Shown here piece after piece: positions 1-6,367 of a stretch of DNA of 13,965 nucleotides. A model generated the notes under the pieces. It was not told the DNA's origin and did no database searches. It worked only from the letters and a program-made list of their open reading frames with translations. The stretch covers positions 1-13,965 of the forward strand of contig CABMDX010000218.1 in the NCBI GenBank assembly GCA_902385025.1. Direction: 5' to 3'. The position numbers and the translations under genes were made by a program. The stretch is from an uncultured archaeon. GTDB taxonomy: Archaea; Halobacteriota; Methanosarcinia; Methanotrichales; Methanotrichaceae. The number at the start of each line of letters is the position of its first letter. The stretch's first letter is position 1.

Positions 1-678
1 CAGGAGCATGGGCTCGGATTGTAAACCAAGGGCCGCGCAGTAAGCAAAGCCGTTCAGGGTCATGGCTCTGCCATAGTCACCCTTCATGGCCAGGTCAAAT
101 GCCACATCGGCTAGCGGCGCAATGAGCCGCGAGCGCTCCACGTTTGTGTCTTTGGAAAAGAGCTTTCTGTCCGGCACCAGGAGCATAACCTGCCAGGAGA
201 CCTCCCCTCTCTTCAGCAGGAGCATTCTGCGGTTATCGGTCACCACAGCTCCGCCCAGCATTGAGGCCAGGGCATCATCCAGGGCACCGGTTATGGTCAC
301 GCCCACATCCCGCGCTGCAGCAACGCCTATCTTTGCCGCCTGCACGCCATCCATCTCTTCGTCGAGGGCGTCCAGCGTTGCCAGAACTGCAGCATTTGCG
401 GCAGTGCTGCTACTCTTCAGGCCGCTGGCCACAGGAATCTCGCTTCTGGTTCGCACCGTGGCTCCATAAGCCTTGCCAAGCTCCCGAAGAGTCAGCTCTA
501 CAGAGCGCTCAATGAGCCTGGTGTCCAGCCCTGGAACATCGCCCTTTATGGATCCGGAGTCGTTCAGCTCCACCTCAGCCCAGGTCTTGAGGTCTATGCC
601 GAAGGCCGAGCCCTTCCAGGTGGCCACTGCATTGAGGATGGTGGCTGCGCCATTCGCCCATGCATATCCTTTTTTCAT
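1..678 (-). CDS. aroK: Archaeal GHMP-type shikimate kinase (3' end beyond window)
   Basis: Phosphorylates shikimate to shikimate 3-phosphate with ATP in cytosolic aromatic amino acid synthesis. Archaea use a GHMP-superfamily enzyme unrelated to bacterial AroK. The open frame runs from an ATG at 678 to the window edge, giving 226 codons without a stop; the family is usually about 280-300 residues, so the last quarter is missing. The N-terminus (GYAWANGAATILNAVAT, residues 4-20, then AFGIDL) is the family's characteristic start. Residues 82-96 (PVASGLKSSSTAANA) are the Gly/Ser-rich GHMP ATP-binding loop. A later Asp-rich stretch (TGALDDALASMLGG, 130-143) also fits. A purine-rich AAGGAGAGC lies about 13 nt upstream of the ATG. 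It is the third gene of a minus-strand run, 47 nt after the preceding gene. Family assignment is firm; the symbol follows usual archaeal naming. Confidence 0.93.
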   Translation of the reverse strand, partial: MKKGYAWANGAATILNAVATWKGSAFGIDLKTWAEVELNDSGSIKGDVPGLDTRLIERSVELTLRELGKAYGATVRTRSEIPVASGLKSSSTAANAAVLATLDALDEEMDGVQAAKIGVAAARDVGVTITGALDDALASMLGGAVVTDNRRMLLLKRGEVSWQVMLLVPDRKLFSKDTNVERSRLIAPLADVAFDLAMKGDYGRAMTLNGFAYCAALGLQSEPMLL

Positions 679-725
679 AGAGGTCTTTGCTCTCCTTGCT
701 AACCCTTGCCCAAGCCCCTTAGCTT

Positions 726-1250
726 TTAAGCCTGTTCCATCTCAAAGATTTTCTTGAGCTTTTCCAGATCACGCGTGAACTCCTCTTTGCCCTCGCGAGT
801 ATATTTTGCGATCATCTTGCTGAGGTATTCCATTTCCGTGATGGATGAGACGAATATAGGCTGATAGCTGCCGAGCTCGAAGAGAGGCAGAACCTCCACA
901 CCGCCTTTGCTTGCCGAATCCTCCAGCCCTTTCACCACCACAATGAATGTGAAATTCTTGTAGCCGAGTCCTCGGGCGATGTTCTTTGCGAAGCTGTTCA
1001 TCTGCTGCACGCGCCGGGAAGAGAGGTCTTTGTATGCTGCTACTGAATCCTTGTACTCGATGAACATAATGGAGTCATCAGACCACAGGAGGGCATCGTA
1101 CTCCACCACCGCAATGGAGTTTTTCAGGGCCACTACGTTGAAGAGGACGCCGCGACACCAGCTTATATTGAGATGAAGCCGGAAGTCCGCTTCCGTCATG
1201 GGCGTGGTCCTGGGCTTCAGCACGTATGGGTCGCTGGACAGTTCGATCAT
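726..1250 (-). CDS. Conserved hypothetical protein, PD-(D/E)XK nuclease-like
   Basis: I do not recognise a named family. The 174-residue protein has no signal peptide or membrane segment and is probably cytosolic. Residues 48-67 hold a pattern typical of PD-(D/E)XK nuclease cores: a beta-strand ending in EYDALLW (Asp52), a short turn, then a strand IMFIEYKD (Glu65-x-Lys67). A helix with RRVQQM (Gln82/83) follows, where many members of that superfamily carry a conserved Gln. A second hydrophobic strand (FTFIVVVKG, 100-108) and a charged C-terminal helix (153-174) complete a small alpha/beta protein. The start is the ATG at 1250; another Met is at residue 18. It sits 46 nt after the flavoprotein gene and 47 nt before shikimate kinase, so co-transcription is likely. 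The coding call is good; nuclease activity is inference from motif spacing alone and could be a degenerate fold. Confidence 0.8.
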   Translation of the reverse strand: MIELSSDPYVLKPRTTPMTEADFRLHLNISWCRGVLFNVVALKNSIAVVEYDALLWSDDSIMFIEYKDSVAAYKDLSSRRVQQMNSFAKNIARGLGYKNFTFIVVVKGLEDSASKGGVEVLPLFELGSYQPIFVSSITEMEYLSKMIAKYTREGKEEFTRDLEKLKKIFEMEQA

Positions 1251-1296
1251 ATGCTGCTCATTTTCTCTTTTCAGATAAATGGACTTTTCCGAAGCT

Positions 1297-2472
1297 TTAG
1301 CCTCTGGCCAGATTCATGAGCAGATCGGGCATAGTCCCCGGCCGGATGAGGGAGACCTTTGCTCCTGCATAAACTGACTTTCTCAGCGTAGACCCGCAGG
1401 CAAGAAGCGTCTTGCCTGATAGGCCGCAAATAAGCCTGTCGATCTCTTCGTCCGACATGCTGATAAGTGTCTGCAAAGATGCTCTGCCCATGCGGTATTT
1501 CCAATAGAACTCACCCTTCCAGAGTTTCTCATATCTGGAAAGAAAGCCATGAGCTACATCGCCCGCAGCCACGGCCTCTGCCGCAACCATGCCGCAAATG
1601 GTGCCGGCACGCATGCTGTACGCGAGACCGCTCTGTCCTGCTGAGCCGCCGGTGACTAGCAACGAGTCCGCGGCCATAGCGCCAGGCAGAACGCAGATGG
1701 GGTCGCCGCCACGCTTCACGGATAATATCTTCAGACCCTCAATGCCACTGTATTCTCTGGATTTGCAGCTTTTAAACATTTTCAGGAACTGCCGGAAATA
1801 TGGCTGCACATTTTGGCCGTGGCCTCGCACGAAGACGCCGAGTGTTGCGCAATCGCCAGCAGCGGGCGAGAATGTGGCCTTCCAGCCCGGAGCCATGCTG
1901 CCGATCCAATATTGAAAATGCGTCTCTTCGCCAATGCCAGGATGCTCGATCTCGGCTTCAAGCGCCCAGGCGATATCCTCGGGATGGCGCATGGGTTCAA
2001 GGCCCGCCTGGCGCGCCAGAGCGGCCTTGATACCGGAGGCGTCCACCACAACCCTGGCTTCGATATCATCTAATCTGATGCCATCCTTTTCGAGGGAGAC
2101 AGTTCTGCGGCTGCTGTCGAGTTCCGACATCCGGGCATTCCCTTGCATGAGCTCCACGCCGCAGCTTTCTGCCTGGCGCAGAAGGTGTTCATCGAATTTT
2201 TCACGGTCAATGAAGTAGCCCTTTGCGGGGATGGTCACGCTATGGCCGGAAGGACTCAGAATGCGCATGCCCTGCAGCTCTTTTATCAGATAAGAGCTCT
2301 CAATTTTGACGCCCGAAGGCGCTGCCATGCCCTCAAAGAGCGTATTCGCGGTATGCGAAAGGCCCTGCAGGTCCCTGTCCAGCAATACAGTCGCCGCTCC
2401 ACCCTTTGCAGCAGAGGTTGCAGCCATCAAACCTGCGGACGAGCAGCCCACCACCAGAACGTCGCACTTCAC
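1297..2472 (-). CDS. Geranylgeranyl reductase family FAD-dependent oxidoreductase
   Basis: A 391-residue flavoprotein of the geranylgeranyl reductase / digeranylgeranylglycerophospholipid reductase family, whose archaeal members saturate isoprenoid chains of membrane lipids or quinones. The N-terminal Rossmann motif is VVGCSSAG (7-14), with the acidic end of strand 2 at LLDRD (30-34). The family's middle segment FIDREKFDEHL is at 87-97, VVDASG at 142-147, and the second FAD-binding segment GGSAGQSGLAYSMRAG at 275-290. Several positions depart from the usual lipid reductases: GCSSAG instead of GGGPAG, GGSAG instead of GDAAG, and APGWKATFSP (194-203) where a tyrosine/tryptophan-rich PxYxW-like motif is expected. 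The substrate may therefore not be archaeol lipid. The start is GTG at 2472; an in-frame stop lies three codons upstream, so no longer start is possible. No clear Shine-Dalgarno is seen. It is the first gene of the minus-strand run. Confidence 0.87.
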   Translation of the reverse strand: MKCDVLVVGCSSAGLMAATSAAKGGAATVLLDRDLQGLSHTANTLFEGMAAPSGVKIESSYLIKELQGMRILSPSGHSVTIPAKGYFIDREKFDEHLLRQAESCGVELMQGNARMSELDSSRRTVSLEKDGIRLDDIEARVVVDASGIKAALARQAGLEPMRHPEDIAWALEAEIEHPGIGEETHFQYWIGSMAPGWKATFSPAAGDCATLGVFVRGHGQNVQPYFRQFLKMFKSCKSREYSGIEGLKILSVKRGGDPICVLPGAMAADSLLVTGGSAGQSGLAYSMRAGTICGMVAAEAVAAGDVAHGFLSRYEKLWKGEFYWKYRMGRASLQTLISMSDEEIDRLICGLSGKTLLACGSTLRKSVYAGAKVSLIRPGTMPDLLMNLARG

Positions 2473-2892
2473 AAATAGTCAATTGCAGCGAAGAATGAGA
2501 TGAACTTTTCCAGACGGCATGAGATGAGAAAGACAGCGCATAGCGCCAGCAGGCTGCAGGGTATGCTGCCGCCGCATCTGGTGGTCTAAAACCAGAAGAT
2601 TTACTCTCTTCATCATTGGCAGCGCCAACATGGATGAAACAAAAAGCGAGAAGTATATCGCATATGTTGGGGTGTGATCAATGGAAAAAATGCTGCCACT
2701 AATCTCTGCGATGCCAATTTGGAGGGAGAAGAGAATGTATTAAAAAATTATATATGATAAATATTTTATCTATTCATCATCCTTGTTACTTTTCTGCTAT
2801 TTTTTCCAAAATTGTTATAAGCAAGTAATTTATTTGTTATTAAGATCATACTAAATGATTTATATGTATGACATATGATTGGAGAAATTATT
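2473..2892. other. Intergenic region between divergent genes
   Basis: About 420 nt between the divergent flavoprotein and SBP1 genes. The left half (2473-2640) has gene-like composition but is broken by stops in the frames I followed, and I found no start with a convincing ORF. The right half is very AT-rich and carries the SBP1 promoter. A purine-rich GGAGGGAGAA at 2721-2730 also occurs at two other intergenic places in the window. Only tiny ORFs of 15-20 codons are present (for example from 2630 and 2681), and I do not support them as genes. Confidence 0.6.
2813..2821 (+). promoter_or_regulatory. Probable TATA box of SBP1
   Basis: TGTTATAAG in AT-rich sequence about 75 nt upstream of the chosen start. 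Transcription would begin about 25 nt downstream, giving a leader of some 50 nt that includes the GGAGA ribosome-binding site. A second candidate, TTTATATG at 2859-2866, is so close that its transcript would nearly lack a leader. Read from the sequence only. Confidence 0.4.
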
Positions 2893-4080
2893 ATGAAAAA
2901 TCGCCTAAGAAATGGATTTCTCATTTTAATTATCCTGGCAGCAATCAATTTTGTCCACGGAGCCGTGCCAGGAGATTTGAATGGAGATAATATTGTATCC
3001 CAGGATGAGCTGCAGAATGCAGAGAATTTATTGAAAGAAGGGAAGATCACATCCGATCAGTTGGATGAGATCAAGCACATCAAAGAAAACTATCCAAGGA
3101 CGATTGTAGACATCAATAATAGAACTGTGACGATTTACAAGCCGATCAACCGAATCATAGCCTTTGGGGGTTATGACGCAGAGCTGATAGATCTTTTGGG
3201 AGATGACGAAAAAGTCGTTGGCGTGGCCAGTTGGTTTAAGGACAATGATTTCCGAAGACTGTGCCTTCCTTCGCTGGTCAAAAGGCCTGCACCAGGCGAT
3301 GCCAAAACGCCCGATTATGAAGCGATAGTAAATCTCAATCCAGATGCGGTAATGTGTTGGCATTATTACACCATCAATCTGGCAGAGCAGCTCCCAAGCA
3401 ACATCACTGTAATAGGTATCGATCTCATTGATCCAGCGCATTATATTGATGAAGCAAGAAAGCTGGCCTATCTTCTTGAAAGAGAGGGAAGACTTGACCA
3501 ATACATTGAAAATTATTATAGCAAATATATCGATTTGATCAGCGCAAGATCAAAGGGACTTGCAGAGAATGATAGACCAAAGGTCTACTGGGAATTTCCA
3601 TCGGCATATTCGACAGTTGGCAAAAAATCTTCGAGTACATCAAGAATCGAGATGTGTGGAGGAAGGAACATATTTGCAGATAGTGATTTCGACACATCTA
3701 CCGTGGACGCGGAAGAGGTAGTCAAAAGAAATCCGGATATTATTATCAGTCTGGTGTCAACAAAAATCCCTGGATTGGGATACAGTGTTGATGATATGGC
3801 AAAAGCAAAAGCATTGAGGGATAGCATAATGCAGCGTCCTGAGCTTGCCAATGTCACTGCAGTGAAAAACGGGCATGTATACCTCATGAGCTCTGGCTGC
3901 AATACGGGACTTCAGCAGCCCGTAGCCCTTGCTTTTATGGCCAAGATGCTCCAGCCGAAATTATATAAAGACCTAGATCCATTATCGATAGACGAAGAGC
4001 TTATGAATGATTACCTGAACGTCAGCTTTGATGTGAGGAATCATGGCACTCTCGTATATCCATTGCCAGAGGAGAGCTGA
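2893..4080 (+). CDS. SBP1: secreted substrate-binding protein (Peripla_BP_2 type) with N-terminal EF-hand
   Basis: Extracellular substrate-binding protein of the BtuF/FecB/FhuD family, which captures cobalamin or iron chelates for ABC importers. I start at ATG 2893 because GGAGA (2881-2885) lies 7 nt upstream and a signal peptide follows directly (KNRLRNG, then a hydrophobic core to about residue 23); an ATG six codons upstream lacks a ribosome site. Of 395 residues, 28-39 form a 12-residue calcium loop (DLNGDNIVSQDE; ligands D28, N30, D32, S36, E39). A weaker second helix-loop-helix (EGKITSDQLDEI) spans 50-61. The binding-protein domain starts near 72 (VDINNRTVTIYKPINRIIAF) and closes with KNGHVYLM and a final LVYP motif. 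There is no evident lipobox or C-terminal membrane anchor. It is monocistronic, ending in a hairpin plus U-tract. The ligand is unknown; the EF-hand fusion is clear. Confidence 0.9.
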   Translation: MKNRLRNGFLILIILAAINFVHGAVPGDLNGDNIVSQDELQNAENLLKEGKITSDQLDEIKHIKENYPRTIVDINNRTVTIYKPINRIIAFGGYDAELIDLLGDDEKVVGVASWFKDNDFRRLCLPSLVKRPAPGDAKTPDYEAIVNLNPDAVMCWHYYTINLAEQLPSNITVIGIDLIDPAHYIDEARKLAYLLEREGRLDQYIENYYSKYIDLISARSKGLAENDRPKVYWEFPSAYSTVGKKSSSTSRIEMCGGRNIFADSDFDTSTVDAEEVVKRNPDIIISLVSTKIPGLGYSVDDMAKAKALRDSIMQRPELANVTAVKNGHVYLMSSGCNTGLQQPVALAFMAKMLQPKLYKDLDPLSIDEELMNDYLNVSFDVRNHGTLVYPLPEES

Positions 4081-4112
4081 AGATTAATTATTTTTTAATC
4101 TTTTAATTTTTT
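4081..4112 (+). terminator. Hairpin and U-tract terminator after SBP1
   Basis: Directly after the SBP1 stop, AGATTAA (4081-4087) pairs perfectly with TTAATCT (4095-4101) over a 7-nt loop, followed by TTTAATTTTTT. The structure is AT-rich and roughly symmetrical, so it could also serve the converging exporter operon. Archaeal termination depends mainly on the U-tract. Confidence 0.6.
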
Positions 4113-4202
4113 ATCGGCTGCAATTTCGCCAATTTTCGCCACAAATCACGATTCATGGACTCTGACAGTTGACAAGGCAAATGGATATGAGGGTTAGTCT
4201 CT

Positions 4203-4973
4203 TCATTCAATGATCTTTCTGAAGCTGATCGACGCCACTGCAAATATCAGAATGTCAAAGACTATTACGGCCAAGAAATCTGCAGGGATGTTTGCCACAT
4301 CTCCGCTTATCATCAGGCCCCTCACGGCGTCAACAGCATAGGTTAAGGGATTGAAGAATGCGATGGACTGCAGAATGGGAGGCATGAGCTTGATCGGGTA
4401 AAGAGCATTGCTGGCGAAGAAGAGCGGCATGATCATTGCCTGGCCTATGCCCATGAAGCGCTCTCTAGTCTTCATGAGCGAAGCCACGAAGATAGATAAT
4501 GCGGCAAAGCCTCCCGATATCATAAATAGCATCAGGAATGCGGCCGCAATATAGGTGGGGTTGGAGATGAACTTCACGCCGAGCAAGATGGCTACCGGGA
4601 AGATTATCAGGGCCTGCACTACAGCCCTGACGCCTGAAGCGACAGCTCTGCCAATGACCGTGGCGTATCTGGATGCCGGAGCCACCAGCAGGCGCTTTAA
4701 AATTCCTGTCTCCCTCTCCCAGACGATTGTCAGGCCGTAGAAGACTGACACGAAGATGGTGGACTGAAGCAATACTCCTGGCGTGATGTAGTCGATGTAA
4801 GGAATGCCGTTGGTGGGGATGTCTCGCACGTGGCTCATCACAGTTCCATAGACTGTAAGCCATAGTATGGGCTGAACTGCACGTGTGTAAATCTCCGTTC
4901 TATCGTGCCTGAGCCTTCTCAATTCCAACTCAATCATGGCAAACATTTCTCGCAGCGAATTAAAAAATGTCAT
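4203..4973 (-). CDS. ABC-2 type exporter permease subunit (DrrB-like)
   Basis: Membrane subunit of an ABC exporter, 256 residues. About six hydrophobic segments are visible, near residues 33-48, 65-85, 107-133, 140-165, 173-193 and 232-250. The ABC-2 family signature lies between segments 2 and 3 (WERETGILKRLLVAPASR, 85-102). A second conserved block reads SNALYPIKLMPPIL (188-201) and FNPLTYAVDAVRG (207-219). The N-terminus is cytoplasmic with the typical basic run RRLRHDR. Its ATG lies 2 nt after the stop of the upstream ATPase, so the two genes are translationally linked and should form one transporter. DrrB-like systems export drugs, lipids or polysaccharide precursors; nothing here identifies the cargo. 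It is flanked by two binding-protein genes but is of the export type, so it is probably not their permease. Confidence 0.93.
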   Translation of the reverse strand: MTFFNSLREMFAMIELELRRLRHDRTEIYTRAVQPILWLTVYGTVMSHVRDIPTNGIPYIDYITPGVLLQSTIFVSVFYGLTIVWERETGILKRLLVAPASRYATVIGRAVASGVRAVVQALIIFPVAILLGVKFISNPTYIAAAFLMLFMISGGFAALSIFVASLMKTRERFMGIGQAMIMPLFFASNALYPIKLMPPILQSIAFFNPLTYAVDAVRGLMISGDVANIPADFLAVIVFDILIFAVASISFRKIIE

Positions 4974-4975
4974 AG

Positions 4976-5968
4976 TTAATCCCAGGCAGGGGCCCCTTTT
5001 GCATTTTGAGGGCTATGCTTTCGAACAGCAGTGATCGATCCTGCATAATTTAAGAATACATCATCCAGCGTCGGCCTTGTGGTGGTGATCTTTTTAATTG
5101 AAATTCCTTTTCTCCATAGCGTCTCCATGATTTTTGGCAGAGCCGTATCTGCATCATCAATAAAAACCCTCAATTCCGAATCCGAAACCACAACATCCCG
5201 AACGCAATCCAGCGCTCTTATATCTGTCAGAGCCGTTTCATCGAGAGCATGGCTTTTCAGATCCAATAAAAGGACCTCGCTATGGAGAGAATGCTTGAGA
5301 TCATTGACCGTACCGGATTTGACGATTTTGCCCCTTTTGATTATTGCAATATGGTCTGAGTAGAGATCCGCTTCATCCATGTAGTGCGTATTGAAAAATA
5401 TGGTTGTTCCATACTCATTCTTAAAGAAGATCAGGTTCTCCCAGACGGCTTTTCTGGCTGAGGGGTCCAGGCCGATGGTAGGTTCATCAAGAAACAGGAT
5501 CTTTGGCTTGACCAGCAGTGCACATGCGATCTCAAGCCTCCGGACCATTCCGCCAGAGTACTTTTTTACTAGACCATCAGCCATTTCTTCCAAGCCCATG
5601 ATCTGCAGCGCATCTGAAATGCTTTTTTTTCTGCGACTTGAGGGAACTCCATAGATCTTGGAGTAAATTAAGAGATTCTCAAAACCGCTGATGTCAGTCC
5701 AGACACTTGTCTCCTGGGGCACGTAGCCTATCATCTTTCTGACCCAGGCATCATTTCGGATGATATCAATTCCGAAGCTGTATGCCTCGCCGGAAGTTGG
5801 CCGGAATTGAGTGGTTAATATTCTCATCAGTGTGGTCTTGCCGGATCCGTTGGGACCGAGAAGAGCGAAAACATCTGCCGCATTAACTTCCAGATCGACT
5901 CCATCCAGCGCTCTGATTTTGCCATCATAGATTTTTGTGATCTGCCTAACGTCGATTGCCAAAACCAT
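4976..5968 (-). CDS. ABC exporter ATP-binding subunit (DrrA/CcmA-like)
   Basis: Cytosolic ATPase, 330 residues, that powers the permease encoded next. All nucleotide-binding motifs are intact: Walker A GPNGSGKTT (38-46), Q-loop VPQE (Gln85), ABC signature YSGGM (137-141), Walker B KILFLDE (156-162) and H-loop NTHYMDEAD (His195). After the ATPase core a DrrA-type C-terminal extension (about 225-310) ends in RPTLDDVFLNYAG (298-310), diagnostic of this exporter subfamily; the last 20 residues are a polar tail. The start ATG at 5968 has GGTGG 3 nt upstream and a TATA box about 40 nt upstream, so the leader is short. It is the first gene of a two-gene operon. Exporter type is firm, substrate unknown. 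Confidence 0.94.
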   Translation of the reverse strand: MVLAIDVRQITKIYDGKIRALDGVDLEVNAADVFALLGPNGSGKTTLMRILTTQFRPTSGEAYSFGIDIIRNDAWVRKMIGYVPQETSVWTDISGFENLLIYSKIYGVPSSRRKKSISDALQIMGLEEMADGLVKKYSGGMVRRLEIACALLVKPKILFLDEPTIGLDPSARKAVWENLIFFKNEYGTTIFFNTHYMDEADLYSDHIAIIKRGKIVKSGTVNDLKHSLHSEVLLLDLKSHALDETALTDIRALDCVRDVVVSDSELRVFIDDADTALPKIMETLWRKGISIKKITTTRPTLDDVFLNYAGSITAVRKHSPQNAKGAPAWD

Positions 5969-6008
5969 TGTCCACCTACCAGATGCATGTTACTTTCTTC
6001 TTGACAGG

Positions 6009-6050
6009 ATATAAAAAGATAACGAAATATCCTAAAAATTATCGAAATAT
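6009..6050 (-). promoter_or_regulatory. Promoter of the exporter operon with direct repeats upstream of TATA
   Basis: On the minus strand, CTTTTTATATCC (TATA core 6009-6017) lies about 45 nt before the ATPase start. Just upstream the octamer ATATTTCG occurs twice (minus-strand copies at 6023-6030 and 6043-6050), spaced exactly 20 nt apart, about two helical turns. The TATA call is reasonable; a regulator-binding role for the repeats is inference in AT-rich DNA. Confidence 0.45.
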
Positions 6051-6105
6051 ATGTAAGCAATTATGAAATTTTATCTTATTGTAATACTCAATTTATGCTC
6101 TAAAC

Positions 6106-6155
6106 GCATGCAAAGCACATGCACCTGGACAGCATATGTGCATGAATTGCACATG
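6106..6155. repeat. Cluster of GCACATG/CATGTGC elements
   Basis: Within 50 nt, GCACATG occurs at 6115-6121 and 6149-6155, and ATGTGCA (6136-6142) pairs with TGCACAT (6148-6154) as a perfect 7-bp inverted repeat with a 5-nt spacer. A GCATGC palindrome sits at 6106-6111. The cluster lies about 100-140 nt upstream of the exporter TATA box. Possible regulator site or RNA hairpin; function unknown. Confidence 0.4.
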
Positions 6156-6162
6156 TACTCAT

Positions 6163-6198
6163 CATGAGGATTTGATGTAGCCTGTTATCGTCCTCATG
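6163..6198. repeat. Perfect 8-bp inverted repeat
   Basis: CATGAGGA (6163-6170) and TCCTCATG (6191-6198) are exact reverse complements around a 20-nt spacer. A further ATCCTC follows about 30 nt later, so alternative pairings exist. The remainder of 6200-6300 shows no gene that I can support. Confidence 0.45.
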
Positions 6199-6300
6199 GA
6201 GCGGCACCCTATATTTGGTGTTCTCATCCTCTATACCTTATAGTCTAATCTGCATAGTCCCAAATGTCCGGACCTTATGAACTCCGAACAAGTTTGATAA

Positions 6301-6328
6301 ATTAAAAAATGGAGGGAGAAAACTCCAT
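6301..6328 (-). terminator. Probable terminator after SBP2
   Basis: Read on the minus strand, about 40 nt past the SBP2 stop, ATGGAG (6323-6328) pairs with CTCCAT (6309-6314) over an 8-nt loop and runs straight into a T-rich stretch (6300-6309). This is the form expected for a transcription stop of the upstream minus-strand gene. Confidence 0.55.
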
Positions 6329-6367
6329 CCACGCACACGATATGAAATTCTCCTGCCTTTCCCAATA

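Noticed and set aside
86..757. Plus-strand ORFs over the first gene
   Set aside because: The minus-strand frame encodes a clear shikimate kinase that is open across the window edge; the plus-strand frames are its shadows.
2527..2743. Possible small coding frames upstream of SBP1
   Set aside because: The longest open stretch lacks a start until its last 15 codons and the other is 20 codons; no family resemblance.
3028..3501. Minus-strand 157-codon ORF inside SBP1
   Set aside because: Antisense shadow of a gene with a clear signal peptide and family motifs; no ribosome site or domain of its own.
6100..6235. Two 21-codon minus-strand ORFs, one Cys-rich, upstream of the exporter
   Set aside because: Too short, no spaced ribosome site, and they coincide with inverted repeats that produce repeated Met/Cys/His codons.
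5969..6367. Cobalamin-type riboswitch upstream of the exporter or SBP genes
   Set aside because: The inverted repeats there do not form a recognisable B12-box or known riboswitch core, and archaeal promoters of this kind are normally protein-regulated.
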